Position numbers and translations under genes: made by a program. A stretch of DNA of 64,000 nt from CBDFMR01 sp965249765 (GTDB lineage: Bacteria > Bacteroidota > Bacteroidia > Chitinophagales > Saprospiraceae). The stretch spans positions 930,001 through 994,000 of the forward strand of contig CBDFMR010000005.1 in the NCBI GenBank assembly GCA_965249765.1, given 5' to 3'. The notes under the pieces were generated by a model, which saw only the letters and a list, made by a program, of their open reading frames with translations, ran no database searches and had not been told where the DNA came from. Shown piece after piece: positions 18,615 to 27,747 of the stretch (its first letter is position 1; every line of letters starts with the position of its first letter).

Positions 18615-19559
18615 TTATTTCCTTTCCAACACTATTTTTTTGGTAATTATTGCGCCATCATTGAAGACTAATCTTAAAATATATAGACCACTTGAGATAG
18701 AGGGAATAACTATCTGTCTTTCGTTATCCCATGTAATGTTATTAACTAAGCGTCCAGCTAGGTCAAACACATGGATGCTTTCTATCGATTTTCCGGAATT
18801 ATTATCCAAATAAAAATACCCACTAGCGGGATTTGGGTAAATGTCAATCGAGCCAAATTCCTCTTCCACAGTATCAGAAATAATCACCACTTCATCACAA
18901 GCATACTCCTTAAATTGTATAGTGTCACCCTCACTGATGAAGCACCTAATTGTTCCATGTATATCGGCATTCCATGGAGCTGGGTCACAAAGGCCTGTTC
19001 CTAGATATGGAAATAATGATTCTCGGTCCAAAAAACCGATGTCCTTATGAACTACGTGCTGAAATTCACCTTCATGCTCACTTATTATTCTTACAAAATG
19101 TGATTCTAATTCTGTTCCATCGAATGCCCGGAACAAGCCTATTGAATCATGCTCGAGCATTGCAGTCTCCACCGCAAATGCTCCGGCCTGAGAATAAAAT
19201 TCAAAGTTATAAGTGCCATTACTCCCAAAATCAAAAAGCAAAAATTCACGGTTTACAAATTCATCGAATTGTATCAATGAATCACCTTTCTCTCTTAAGT
19301 AATTTGTCTTTTGCCATACCCCACAAACCTCTTCATATTCACTCAAGACCATTTTATACTCAATTCCATTAATAATGGTGTCACCTTCTACTTTAATCCA
19401 AGTAGGGTGTATTTTGTAATTTGTACTGCTGATCTGATTATGGAAAATGTCCACAATCCATATATTTCCCTCCTTCAAAACCTGTGAAGAAATGTCATTT
19501 AGGCCAAATACGAAAATGGCCATGAGGAGAAATACCTTTATAGAACCATGTCCTTTCAT
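18615..19559 (-). CDS. Secreted protein with T9SS type A sorting domain
   Basis: A 314-residue protein with a signal peptide (VFLLMAIFVFGLNDISSQ) and a C-terminal sorting domain of about 75 residues (SIDIYPNPASGYFYLDN...VFDLAGRLV...ISSGLYILRLVF...KIVLERK). The PNP motif and the SGLYILRL strand are characteristic. The middle 220 residues, with several cysteines (VCGVWQ, GLCDPAPW, IRCFISEG, YACDEV), match nothing I know. It should be exported through the T9SS and attached to, or released from, the cell surface. Confidence 0.85.
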   Translation of the reverse strand: MKGHGSIKVFLLMAIFVFGLNDISSQVLKEGNIWIVDIFHNQISSTNYKIHPTWIKVEGDTIINGIEYKMVLSEYEEVCGVWQKTNYLREKGDSLIQFDEFVNREFLLFDFGSNGTYNFEFYSQAGAFAVETAMLEHDSIGLFRAFDGTELESHFVRIISEHEGEFQHVVHKDIGFLDRESLFPYLGTGLCDPAPWNADIHGTIRCFISEGDTIQFKEYACDEVVIISDTVEEEFGSIDIYPNPASGYFYLDNNSGKSIESIHVFDLAGRLVNNITWDNERQIVIPSISSGLYILRLVFNDGAIITKKIVLERK

Positions 19560-19588
19560 TTTACAATTTACATTAAATCAGTAAATCA

Positions 19589-22500
19589 TCAAAACCCTCT
19601 CTCGAGTCTCACCTCTCTACCGGGCGTATATGGAGCATCAGCGTCTTCCAGTTTTTTCTCCAGTGCCTTGATATCTACAAGTACGAGCTGCCTTATTTTG
19701 TCAAGGATCGGCCTAAACTCCTCCTTAGCTATGGCATAGCTATCCATATGTGTTTTAGTGGGTGCAGAAGTGCTATACTTTTGCTCGTATTCTATCCATC
19801 CTATCCTTGTTGCAGGAGTTGGTGGCTCTCCAATGTCAAGCTTTGTTTTATTGGAGTCACCATTTAATTTTTTTGACAGACCTCGCGCTTTAGTATCGAT
19901 GGACTGATAGTCGTCATACAGTGCACTGTATGGCAATTCAACATGTTTTATCGCTTCCTTGATATGTCTCATTTTATTTCTTAATTCTGACAAGTGTGCC
20001 TGAGCACCTTGGATTGATCGCGAGAGTTCAGCGACATCTCGTTGGAATGTAATCTTGTCAGCGTTGTCAGATGGCATGACTCTATTGTCAAGTCTGCTTA
20101 CTTTGAATGACATGGGAGTACCAACGTTTGTTATTTCTCCATTGATACTCTTTGACATGGTCACCGTATACGTTCCAGGTCCGACAAGGCTTCCTTCGGA
20201 CTGACCCGCAAACGGATTATAAAATGATGGCTTATTTAGATCGATGGCATCTTTAGCTGCATATCTGAGGTCCCAATTGATTCTGTTAAGACCTTTCGAA
20301 GGTTTAGTAAGAATTTTCCTGACAACTTTACTTTGACCATCTGTTATGGTAAATAATAATTGAGACGACAATTCGTCAGTTTCAGACTCTAGCTCTTCAA
20401 GACTTGGGTATACATTGTTCACGCCGTTTTTTGTTTGCTCCTTTTCTTTTTCACGTCGTTTATCCTTTAGCGATTTTAACTCTTCATCAAAGAAGTAGTT
20501 AATCATAGCAACTGGACCGAGATCTTCTCCCGTATAAAAACCGTCACCTTGAAATGCTTTTCCCGGCAGTCCTAGTGGTTGGCTCTTTTCGTAAGCTTGG
20601 GCATCACGTATGTCCATTATTCCAGCCGTAGGAGTCATTGATTTTGATAGATTACGAAGAGGGGAATAGTCGTCAAGAACATAAAATCCACGTCCAAATG
20701 TTCCCAAGACAAGATCATTCTCACGATGCTGAATAGCAAGATCTCTGACGGCTATTGTAGGGACGCCATTTTTAAGCTGCTTCCATTCTACACCACCATT
20801 GGGACTAAAGAAGACTCCGAATTCTGTCCCAACAAATAAAAGGTCCTTCTCGATATGGTCTTCCTCTATGGCATAGACACTACCTCGATCTGGAAGATTG
20901 GAGGAGATCTTTCTCCACGATCTTCCTTTGTCCTGTGATCTAAAAAGGTAGGGCTTGAAATCTCCATACTTATGATGGTTAATAGCGGCATACATCACAT
21001 TCTCATCATGCTTGGATGCCCATACAGCATTTACATAAGATCGAATAGGAGCGCCTTGCACATTATCAACTTTTCTCCAAGTTGTACCACCGTCTTCTGT
21101 GATGTGTATCAACCCATCGTCACTTCCTACAATTAATAAGTTTTCATTGAGCGGTGATTCTGAAAATGCGACTAGGGTGCCATAAGGTGATGTAGAACGG
21201 TTCTTGGCGACAGCTTCCATACTCCAGACACGATCCATAATTTTAAGTTCGTTACGGTTTATTTGTCGTGTCAGGTCATCCGAGATAACTTCCCAGCTAT
21301 TGCCATAATCATCGCTTCTAAATAATTTATTAGCGGCAAAGTAAACCCTACCACTTTTGTGATTGCTCACTTGGAGTGGTGCATCCCAGTTCCACCTATA
21401 GGAGTTTTCTCCCTTTCTTTCTTTTGGCTGGATGCCGAGTTCTTCACCACTCTTCCTGTCATACCTGACTAGGACCCCGTATTGTGATTGTGCGTATACG
21501 ATATCTGGGTTTTCGGGATCGATCTGGGTCTCAAAGCCATCACCACCATGAGTGATGTACCAATCACTATTTACAATACCGTGAGATGTCGTAGTGCGGG
21601 ATGGTCCACCAAGACTAAAATTATCCTGTGTGCCACCATAGATATTATAGAAAGGAGCATCGTTGTCTACAGACACTTTATAGAATTGTACTACGGGTAG
21701 GTTAGCTTTAAAATCCCATGTTTTGGCGGCATCCCAAGTTTCATAGATTCCACCATCACAGCCTACGATCCAATGTCTATTGTCATCAGAATCAATCCAC
21801 ATGGAGTGGTTGTCTACATGTTTGAAATCTTCACCCACATTCTTAAATGTCCTGCCTCCATCATGACTTACATGCATCCATGTATCCATGCCATAGATGG
21901 TATTGGCATCAAGCGGGTCGGCGATGATTTCTTGATAGTAATTTCCACTTGTGACGTAGCTACCTCTTTTTTCCCACTTCATGCCTCCATTGGTACTCGC
22001 ATAAAAACCACTCTTACTTTGCGCAGCTTCTACGATTGCATAGACAATATCCGGATTGACAGGAGAGATGGCAAGGCCTATCCTTCCCAGGTCTACACTT
22101 GGCAAACCACTATTAACTTCATTCCAAGAAAGACCACCATCAACAGATTTGTATATGGACGAACCAGGTCCACCACCGAGATAAGTGAATACGTGTCTGG
22201 CTCTCTGAAAAGCAGCGGCGTACAGAATGTTCGGATTTTGCGGATCAATGACGAGATCAGTAACACCGGTGTGCTTGTCAATGGTCAATGTTGCCTCCCA
22301 TGTTTTACCTCCATCAACAGTCATATAAACACCACGATCTCCGCCACTGCTCCACAATGGGCCAATAGCGGCAACCCAGACAATATCTGAGTTCTCTGGA
22401 TGAACAATGATCTTGCCTATATGCTCAGAATTTTTCAGGCCTATATTTTCCCATGACATTCCGCCATCCGTTGATTTGTAGATTCCATCTCCATAAGCCA

Positions 22501-22873
22501 CGCTTCGCTGATTATTGTTTTCACCAGTGCCTACCCATACATTGTCCGGATTAGAAGAATCATAGGTTACACAGCCTATGCTGTATGAACCATATCCGTC
22601 AAATACAGGTGTGAAAGTTGTCCCTGAGTTATTAGTATGCCACACACCACCCGATGACGACGCTACTATGTATTCATATGGGTTGTCAGGATGTATGGCA
22701 ATATCAGATATACGACCTGAAGTAACCGCAGGCCCGATAGATCTAAATTTCAGGCCTGATAGAGACATTTCCTCAAGCGCGGTTTTTTTCTTTTGATCTT
22801 TCTTTGACTTTTGTGCGAATGAAGGGATCGCAATCATGGCCATCAAGAGAAGAGAGATAAGTGCTTTCTGCAT
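19589..22873 (-). CDS. Large secreted BNR/VPS10-type beta-propeller protein
   Basis: A 1,094-residue protein with a signal peptide (MQKALISLLLMAMIAIPSFAQ). At least eight Asp-box repeats of the S/T-x-D-x-G-x-x-W kind are visible, for example STDGGMSWENI, TVDGGKTWEAT, SVDGGLSWNEV, TEDGGTTWRKV and SQDKGRSWRKI. They are spread over the first about 720 residues, enough for two seven-bladed propellers as in sortilin-like exo-glycosidase relatives. The last 350 residues include a beta domain (INWDLRY...GPGTYTVTM) and a helical end. Such proteins are common in the phylum, often labelled glycosyl hydrolase, with no proven enzyme activity. There is no T9SS tail, so a periplasmic or outer-membrane location is likely. 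Confidence 0.88.
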   Translation of the reverse strand: MQKALISLLLMAMIAIPSFAQKSKKDQKKKTALEEMSLSGLKFRSIGPAVTSGRISDIAIHPDNPYEYIVASSSGGVWHTNNSGTTFTPVFDGYGSYSIGCVTYDSSNPDNVWVGTGENNNQRSVAYGDGIYKSTDGGMSWENIGLKNSEHIGKIIVHPENSDIVWVAAIGPLWSSGGDRGVYMTVDGGKTWEATLTIDKHTGVTDLVIDPQNPNILYAAAFQRARHVFTYLGGGPGSSIYKSVDGGLSWNEVNSGLPSVDLGRIGLAISPVNPDIVYAIVEAAQSKSGFYASTNGGMKWEKRGSYVTSGNYYQEIIADPLDANTIYGMDTWMHVSHDGGRTFKNVGEDFKHVDNHSMWIDSDDNRHWIVGCDGGIYETWDAAKTWDFKANLPVVQFYKVSVDNDAPFYNIYGGTQDNFSLGGPSRTTTSHGIVNSDWYITHGGDGFETQIDPENPDIVYAQSQYGVLVRYDRKSGEELGIQPKERKGENSYRWNWDAPLQVSNHKSGRVYFAANKLFRSDDYGNSWEVISDDLTRQINRNELKIMDRVWSMEAVAKNRSTSPYGTLVAFSESPLNENLLIVGSDDGLIHITEDGGTTWRKVDNVQGAPIRSYVNAVWASKHDENVMYAAINHHKYGDFKPYLFRSQDKGRSWRKISSNLPDRGSVYAIEEDHIEKDLLFVGTEFGVFFSPNGGVEWKQLKNGVPTIAVRDLAIQHRENDLVLGTFGRGFYVLDDYSPLRNLSKSMTPTAGIMDIRDAQAYEKSQPLGLPGKAFQGDGFYTGEDLGPVAMINYFFDEELKSLKDKRREKEKEQTKNGVNNVYPSLEELESETDELSSQLLFTITDGQSKVVRKILTKPSKGLNRINWDLRYAAKDAIDLNKPSFYNPFAGQSEGSLVGPGTYTVTMSKSINGEITNVGTPMSFKVSRLDNRVMPSDNADKITFQRDVAELSRSIQGAQAHLSELRNKMRHIKEAIKHVELPYSALYDDYQSIDTKARGLSKKLNGDSNKTKLDIGEPPTPATRIGWIEYEQKYSTSAPTKTHMDSYAIAKEEFRPILDKIRQLVLVDIKALEKKLEDADAPYTPGREVRLERGF

Positions 22874-23006
22874 GGTTGGATTTTATTTATGCTCAAAATA
22901 GTGACAAACTAGGTACAGTTAAAATCTCTTGTCGAAGAAATAAGCGCATATGTCGACTTGGAGAAACTAATAATGAGCCGTTTTGATTGGAAATGGTAAA
23001 AACCAA

Positions 23007-23156
23007 ATGAGCCTATTCAGAGTCTTGCTAAGTATTCTCTTTCCACCACTAGCCGTCATCGATCAGGGATGTGGATCTATTGTCATCGTGTGCCTTCTCA
23101 CTTTGTGTGGGTGGGTGCCTGGAGTGATTGCGGCGTTGGTGATATTAAACAATTAG
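23007..23156 (+). CDS. YqaE/Pmp3-family membrane peptide
   Basis: A 49-codon gene. The product begins MSLFRVLLSILFPPLAV and continues IDQGCGSIVIVCLLTLCGWVPG, with a helix break, then VIAALVIL. Two membrane helices, the FPPLAV turn, the GCG pair and the GWVPGVIAALVI end are the hallmark of the YqaE/Pmp3 family. Members protect membrane potential under salt or cold stress in fungi and plants; the bacterial role is less clear. It ends 25 bases before the next gene on the same strand. Confidence 0.9.
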   Translation: MSLFRVLLSILFPPLAVIDQGCGSIVIVCLLTLCGWVPGVIAALVILNN

Positions 23157-23181
23157 TAGATTACCATATTAAGATAATTGG

Positions 23182-24327
23182 ATGGGGATTGAGATCAGAT
23201 CACGATCATACTTGTCTATTGAGTTAATCGGTAGATACTGGTTTTGGACAGGTACAGCTTTGGGTTTCTTTTTTTCATTGACGGTGTTGAATTTTACTGT
23301 ATTCTCTTTTGAAGCCATTAGGACCATTGGAGCCTTTTCTTCAGATTTGATACCTCTATCAAATTCAGAAATACAATTCATAAGTTATTTCCTCTCTGCA
23401 TTTTCGACTGCATTGGTTATTTTGGTTTGTCTCATTATTTGGTGTCAAGGTCTTTCTTTCAGATCGATTAAGAAAACTAAAGTCAGACTCATACAGACCA
23501 TGATAAGTTTCACCTTTTGGGTCACGATCATGGGTTTTTATCGACTATCAACGATAATTGAAATTATGCCGTACTCGATGAGGGGCTACGGAGACGAACT
23601 TCTTCTTCTGGATAATTATTGGTTGCTATTTGTTCTATTTCCGATACATGTATTTTTATTCGGCTGGGCGGCAATGAAATTGGCCTTTAGAGTTGGCAAT
23701 TGGCTGTATCTCTCAAGTATCGCCTTTGTAGGACTTACCCTTCTATTGCCATTGGGAATCGGTGATGTATTCCAGGTTTCTGAAGCCTATTCTGAGAATC
23801 TGAATGCCAAAGAATATGGATTTGTCTATGACGAGATTTCTAGGTATAAGTCATTGTACGAGGTGGATTTTGAAAAAAAGCAGGTAGATAATCTTAAGTA
23901 TCAAAGTACACCTGACTCTGAGAAACAGCTGTTAGAGCTAAAAAGTGCAATCGAGCGAAACTCTCAGGTATCGCTTGATACGATTTTGATGGAAAGAATA
24001 TCTTTCGGTTTATCAAAAAGCTATAGTAGACTTAGAGGAGCTGGTATTGATGGTTGGGAGTATGCTGAACCTAAACATCTAGTTCGTCAGCTTGGATATT
24101 TTGAGGCGGAGGACGATGAGACCTTAGAGTTGGTGTTATTATTGAGTGACATGATAAAGCTATTTAATGCCAGGTCAGACTATCATGACCTGAGTTGGCC
24201 CCAGAGGTATTTGCTTCGATACAAATATTCACGACCATTGGTTGATCAGCTTAGAGGTGCCAGAGAGCTTGTGGTTTCCAATGAGAAATATCTCGATTAC
24301 TATTATCTTTTACCAGCCATTGAGTAA
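23182..24327 (+). CDS. Polytopic membrane protein of unknown function
   Basis: A 381-residue protein with about six hydrophobic segments in the first 210 residues (WFWTGTALGFFFSLTVLNF; FLSAFSTALVILVCLIIW; MISFTFWVTIMGFY; WLLFVLFPIHVFLFGWAAM; LYLSSIAFVGLTLLLPLGI) and a charged, helical C-terminal domain of about 170 residues. No known domain was recognised. It follows the YqaE-like gene by 25 bases and may share its promoter. Confidence 0.6.
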   Translation: MGIEIRSRSYLSIELIGRYWFWTGTALGFFFSLTVLNFTVFSFEAIRTIGAFSSDLIPLSNSEIQFISYFLSAFSTALVILVCLIIWCQGLSFRSIKKTKVRLIQTMISFTFWVTIMGFYRLSTIIEIMPYSMRGYGDELLLLDNYWLLFVLFPIHVFLFGWAAMKLAFRVGNWLYLSSIAFVGLTLLLPLGIGDVFQVSEAYSENLNAKEYGFVYDEISRYKSLYEVDFEKKQVDNLKYQSTPDSEKQLLELKSAIERNSQVSLDTILMERISFGLSKSYSRLRGAGIDGWEYAEPKHLVRQLGYFEAEDDETLELVLLLSDMIKLFNARSDYHDLSWPQRYLLRYKYSRPLVDQLRGARELVVSNEKYLDYYYLLPAIE

Positions 24328-24354
24328 TTGACTTCATGGAACTTAGTGTTGTTC

Positions 24355-24371
24355 TACACTGTTCTAGTGTA
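24355..24371. promoter_or_regulatory. Probable autoregulatory operator of a VapBC module
   Basis: TACACT-GTTCT-AGTGTA is a perfect 6-bp inverted repeat with a 5-base centre, 14 bases before the antitoxin ATG, and a further half-site AGTGTA follows at about 24380. Ribbon-helix-helix antitoxins usually bind such repeats over their own promoter. Confidence 0.55.
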
Positions 24372-24385
24372 CAAAATAATAGTGT

Positions 24386-24607
24386 ATGAGAAATATCACT
24401 TTGAGTGCCGATGAAGGACTAATAAAGGAGGCACGGGACAAGGCAGAGGGAGAGAATTCAACGCTCAATGCAAAGTTTAGAGAATGGCTTAAGAACTATA
24501 TAGCTCGGGATTCTCGTGGAAAAAACTTTGAGGCTTTGTTGAAAAACTTTGAAAATGCCGAACTATCCGACACGCTAATGACGAGAGAGGAACGAAATGC
24601 GAGATAG
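24386..24607 (+). CDS. Ribbon-helix-helix-type antitoxin (VapB-like)
   Basis: A 73-residue protein. The start MRNITLSADEGLIKEARDKA has the beta-strand/helix look of the RHH fold, and the C-terminal acidic helix is of the kind that blocks a PIN toxin. It overlaps the toxin gene by 11 bases, the usual order of antitoxin first with coupled translation. The partner toxin supports the call more than the antitoxin sequence itself. Confidence 0.75.
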   Translation: MRNITLSADEGLIKEARDKAEGENSTLNAKFREWLKNYIARDSRGKNFEALLKNFENAELSDTLMTREERNAR

Positions 24608-25016
24608 AATTTTCATTGATACAAATGTCTTTGTCTATGCCATTGTGAACCAAGACAAGCGAAAACAAAAAATTTCGCGTTATCTCATTTCTTCGGCATT
24701 AAACGGTGGAAATGCACATGTGAGTTTTCAAGTAGTACAGGAATTCATTAATGTATTTATAAAACAGATAAGAAATGTGCACTTATCAGATTGTAAAGAA
24801 TATCTTAGGGAAGTATTGTATCCTTTGATGGATGTTTATCCTAATGCTCAACTTTATAATAGGTCTCTATCAATGCATGAGCGATATAATTTCTCCTTTT
24901 ATGATTCTCTTATATTAGCGGCCGCGCTTGAGGCCAAGTGTAATATTTTATACTCTGAGGACCTGCAACATGGACAGTCTGTCTCTCATCTCAAGATCCT
25001 TAACCCCTACATATAA
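24597..25016 (+). CDS. PIN-domain toxin (VapC-like)
   Basis: A 139-residue PIN nuclease. The first catalytic Asp is Asp8 in IFIDTNVFVYA, a conserved acid is in VVQEFINVF, and the last acid cluster is YDSLILAAALEA and SEDLQHGQ. Expected action is cutting RNA, often tRNA or rRNA, when the antitoxin is lost. The gene overlaps its antitoxin gene. All expected acidic residues are present, so it should be active. Confidence 0.85.
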   Translation: MRDRIFIDTNVFVYAIVNQDKRKQKISRYLISSALNGGNAHVSFQVVQEFINVFIKQIRNVHLSDCKEYLREVLYPLMDVYPNAQLYNRSLSMHERYNFSFYDSLILAAALEAKCNILYSEDLQHGQSVSHLKILNPYI

Positions 25017-25090
25017 AAAACTCGTTTGTCTACTTTTTTGCACGATATGACCTAATAGTCATAATTTTGTCCTAATAAAACTTGGATCCG

Positions 25091-26404
25091 ATGAGATCAA
25101 TAATTTTCTTCTCTGTAATTATCACGCTTGTTTCTTGTCAAAGAAAAACCATTCCGGTAAAACCTGCCGAACTCATTGGACCTTTTTTAAATGTAGTTAT
25201 CGAATCTTCGGCATTTGGGACTAGTACATCAGAGCCTAGCATATGCATTAGCCCCAAAGATCCAAATAAGTTAGTAGCGGGGTCAATTCTTGATCTGGTA
25301 TATACTTCTTCAGATGGTGGTGTGTCATGGACCAAAGCACAAATGAAATCTTCATCAGGAGTTTATGGCGACCCGGTAATAAGGGCCGACTTTGATGGTA
25401 ACTTTTACTATGCTCACTTGTCCAATCCTACAGGAAATGCCTGGCAAGATGAAGCGTTTCTGGATAGAATAGTAATACAGCGATCTTCTGACGGTGGCAG
25501 GACATGGAATGACGGAAGTTATACGCCCCCTAATACCCCCAAGGATCAAGATAAAGAATGGCTGGCTGTCAATCCCAGTGACAATACGATTTTGATGACA
25601 TGGACGGAGTTTGATAAGTACAATAGCACGGAGCCAGGTGATCACTCTAGAATCATGTTTGTAAAGTCCACTGATAAGGCGGAGTCCTGGACTGACCCCA
25701 TCATCCTTAGTCAATACGAAGGAGACTGTCTTGATGGTGACCAGACTACTGAAGGCGCAGTGCCGGCCGTAGGACCTAATGGCGAATATTACGTGAGCTG
25801 GTCATATGATGAGAAGATATACTTCGACAGGTCACAAGATGGTGGAAAGACATGGATGGTCAAAGACAAGGTCGTTGCGTCGCAACCTGGCGGCTGGAAT
25901 TTTGACATTCCTGGTATCTCCCGATGCAACGGAATGCCTATTACGGAAGTTGATCTGAGTTCTGGTTCACATCGAGGCGACATCTATGTCAATTGGAGTG
26001 ACCAACGAAACGGTACAGATGATACAGATATATGGCTGAGCAAGTCGGTAGATGGCGGTGATAGCTGGTCGACACCCATGAGAATTAACGATGACACTCC
26101 TGGCAGTCAGCAGTTTTTTTGCTGGATGGATGTTGACCCTATTACAGGATATGTATACATAATATTCTATGATCGAAGGGCCTATGATGATCTCAAGACA
26201 GATGTTTATCTCGCCTATTCGGTGGATGGAGGATCATCTTTTAAGAATGTTAAGATCAGTGACACACCTTTCAAGCCCACCAAGTATGTTTTCTTTGGGG
26301 ATTACACGGATATCTCAGCCTATGGCGGTCGGGTCAGACCTATCTGGACGCGAGCTGATGGCGCTAGATTGAGTTGTAGGACTGCTATCATAGAGCATAA
26401 GTAA
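25091..26404 (+). CDS. BNR-repeat lipoprotein, sialidase-like propeller
   Basis: A 437-residue lipoprotein; the signal ends with the lipobox LVSC (residues 13-16 from the ATG). An in-frame TTG 9 bases upstream is less likely. Six Asp-box repeats are visible (SSDGGVSWTKA, SSDGGRTWNDG, STDKAESWTDP, SQDGGKTWMVK, SVDGGDSWSTP, SVDGGSSFKNV), as in the six-bladed sialidase fold. I did not see the arginine triad and FRIP motif of a true sialidase, so enzyme activity is doubtful. It is probably anchored in the outer membrane or periplasm. Confidence 0.82.
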   Translation: MRSIIFFSVIITLVSCQRKTIPVKPAELIGPFLNVVIESSAFGTSTSEPSICISPKDPNKLVAGSILDLVYTSSDGGVSWTKAQMKSSSGVYGDPVIRADFDGNFYYAHLSNPTGNAWQDEAFLDRIVIQRSSDGGRTWNDGSYTPPNTPKDQDKEWLAVNPSDNTILMTWTEFDKYNSTEPGDHSRIMFVKSTDKAESWTDPIILSQYEGDCLDGDQTTEGAVPAVGPNGEYYVSWSYDEKIYFDRSQDGGKTWMVKDKVVASQPGGWNFDIPGISRCNGMPITEVDLSSGSHRGDIYVNWSDQRNGTDDTDIWLSKSVDGGDSWSTPMRINDDTPGSQQFFCWMDVDPITGYVYIIFYDRRAYDDLKTDVYLAYSVDGGSSFKNVKISDTPFKPTKYVFFGDYTDISAYGGRVRPIWTRADGARLSCRTAIIEHK

Positions 26405-26410
26405 CGATGT

Positions 26411-26459
26411 GGTTCATATTGAACCATTACGGTTTAATATTGGTTATTTCAATGAACCA
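26411..26459. promoter_or_regulatory. Probable operator of the second VapBC module
   Basis: GGTTCA-TAT-TGAACC (26411-26425) is a perfect inverted repeat, and a second, imperfect copy (TGGTT...GAACCA, 26441-26459) ends just before the antitoxin gene. Two dyads about 30 bases apart suit cooperative binding by an RHH antitoxin. Confidence 0.55.
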
Positions 26460-26470
26460 AAGTCAGAATC

Positions 26471-26719
26471 ATGAAGTCAATTACTATCCACAAGCTAGAT
26501 ACAGAATTATCGAAGGCGATAGAGTCTTTGTCTGATTCTACAGGGCTGAGCCAAAACAAGGTTATAAAAAAACTATTAAGGCGTGCTTTAGGATTGGAAG
26601 GAGCAAGGAAAAAAGAGGATTTTTCCGAATTTCTAGGAGTCTGGGATCAGGATGAGTTTGATGATTTCAATGAAGCGATGAAGGATTTTGAAGTCATTAA
26701 CGATGAAAGCTGGAAATGA
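26471..26719 (+). CDS. Ribbon-helix-helix antitoxin (VapB-like)
   Basis: An 82-residue protein with a clear RHH start: MKSITIHKLDTELSKAIE, then SLSDSTGLSQNKVIKKLLRRAL, broken by the turn. The acidic C-terminal part (GVWDQDEFDDFNEAMKDFE) should wrap the toxin. It shares a 4-base ATGA overlap with the PIN toxin gene. Confidence 0.85.
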   Translation: MKSITIHKLDTELSKAIESLSDSTGLSQNKVIKKLLRRALGLEGARKKEDFSEFLGVWDQDEFDDFNEAMKDFEVINDESWK

Positions 26720-27111
26720 GAAAAGTTGTTTTAGATACCAGTGCCTACAGCCACCTAATTAAGGGAGATAGGAAAATTGCCTCTGTTTTGAGCTTGGCGG
26801 ATAGGATTTTCTTACCCTTATTTGTAATTGCCGAGTTGGTTTATGGATTTAAACTTGGAAAGCGAGAATCCGCAAATAGAAATTACTTAGCAAAGTTTGA
26901 AAGCATGAGGACTGTATCACGTTTTTTACCTGGAAGTGAAACGATAGAATTGTACTCTGAGGTAAAAAAGGATCTTAAACTAAAAGGAAAGCCTATTCCT
27001 GAGCATGACATATGGATAGCAGCGATCACAATAGAAACAGGAAGTACATTGTTGACCTATGACAAGCATTTCAGTTATATCTCAAAGGTCAGAATCTGGG
27101 ACCATGAGTAG
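26716..27111 (+). CDS. PIN-domain toxin (VapC)
   Basis: A 131-residue VapC-type RNase with Asp7 in VVLDTSAYSHLI, Glu in IAELVYGF, Asp in PEHDIWIAA and the last Asp in LLTYDKHF. All four acidic positions of the PIN active site are present. The order and overlap with the antitoxin are standard. It is distinct from the VapC 2 kb upstream in length and motif details, so this is not a recent duplication. Confidence 0.92.
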   Translation: MRKVVLDTSAYSHLIKGDRKIASVLSLADRIFLPLFVIAELVYGFKLGKRESANRNYLAKFESMRTVSRFLPGSETIELYSEVKKDLKLKGKPIPEHDIWIAAITIETGSTLLTYDKHFSYISKVRIWDHE

Positions 27112-27547
27112 TGAATTTGATTCTAAAATAAAATTTCTTAGATGCCTTCATCAATTGTTACATATCATTACAAAAAGATACAAAAAGATACAAGGAGATA
27201 TATTGCTTGGTGTGTCCAGAGAAGAAATAGATAGATACATTACGACCCTGCAATTGTCTGATGAGGAAGTAGGTAAATTAAACATGATGCTTATCGATGA
27301 TTTTGCTCAGTATGAGTTTGAGGAGAACACCGTCGACTTGAAATGGACTGCCATTGTTTTTGGGATTTTGATGATATTGCTAGGAATCTTTCTCTATTCA
27401 TATCATTCAATCACGGAGAGGAATTATGGATTTGCAATAAGTTTGATTGGGTTTGGGGTAAGCATCATTCTGGCATCAAGTTATGTGAGCGAGAGAAAAA
27501 AGCCATCAAGGATTAGCAATAAGCGAAAATTCAAGAAGTATGAGTAA
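27104..27547 (+). CDS. Small membrane protein of unknown function
   Basis: A 147-residue protein starting MSSEFDSKIKFLRCLHQ, whose ATG overlaps the end of the PIN toxin gene by 8 bases; an upstream ATG at 27059 would bury it in the toxin gene. The N-terminal half is helical and charged, followed by two membrane helices (AIVFGILMILLGIFLYSY and YGFAISLIGFGVSIILA) and a basic tail. No family was recognised. Overlap with the VapBC genes suggests shared transcription, but a functional link is unproven. Confidence 0.6.
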   Translation: MSSEFDSKIKFLRCLHQLLHIITKRYKKIQGDILLGVSREEIDRYITTLQLSDEEVGKLNMMLIDDFAQYEFEENTVDLKWTAIVFGILMILLGIFLYSYHSITERNYGFAISLIGFGVSIILASSYVSERKKPSRISNKRKFKKYE

Positions 27548-27638
27548 TTGCTTAAAGAAACCACTCTATTTTTACGCAATTGTTCTTCTGGGTCTCCTTC
27601 TGGTTTTATACGAATTTATCATCCTTGGATATTATTAA
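27540..27638 (+). CDS. Possible 32-residue membrane peptide
   Basis: An ATG that overlaps the preceding stop begins a 32-codon frame with one hydrophobic helix (LYFYAIVLLGLLLVLYEFII). The tight coupling to the gene before it and the single-helix design make a real product possible, but there is no further support. Confidence 0.3.
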   Translation: MSNCLKKPLYFYAIVLLGLLLVLYEFIILGYY

Positions 27639-27698
27639 TTTTTTCCCAAGTGTTCTTCTTGATTAATTTAGGATTTATAATGATCAGAGGGGTAATTT

Positions 27699-27716
27699 CA
27701 AGGGGTCGTGACCAAT
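27699..27716. repeat. Copy of a GGTCRTGACC-centred palindrome
   Basis: CAAGGGGTCGTGACCAAT contains the core GGTCGTGACC. It is a degenerate copy of the palindromes at 15171-15193 and 28422-28443 and lies past the 3' end of the TonB pseudogene, which the third copy precedes. Confidence 0.4.
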
Positions 27717-27747
27717 GAACAATGGGGGTATTGATCACATTAGGATA

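Noticed and set aside
19589..22873. Calling the BNR protein a sialidase
   Set aside because: Asp boxes are present but the arginine triad and catalytic residues of sialidases were not identified, and the length suggests sortilin-like tandem propellers.
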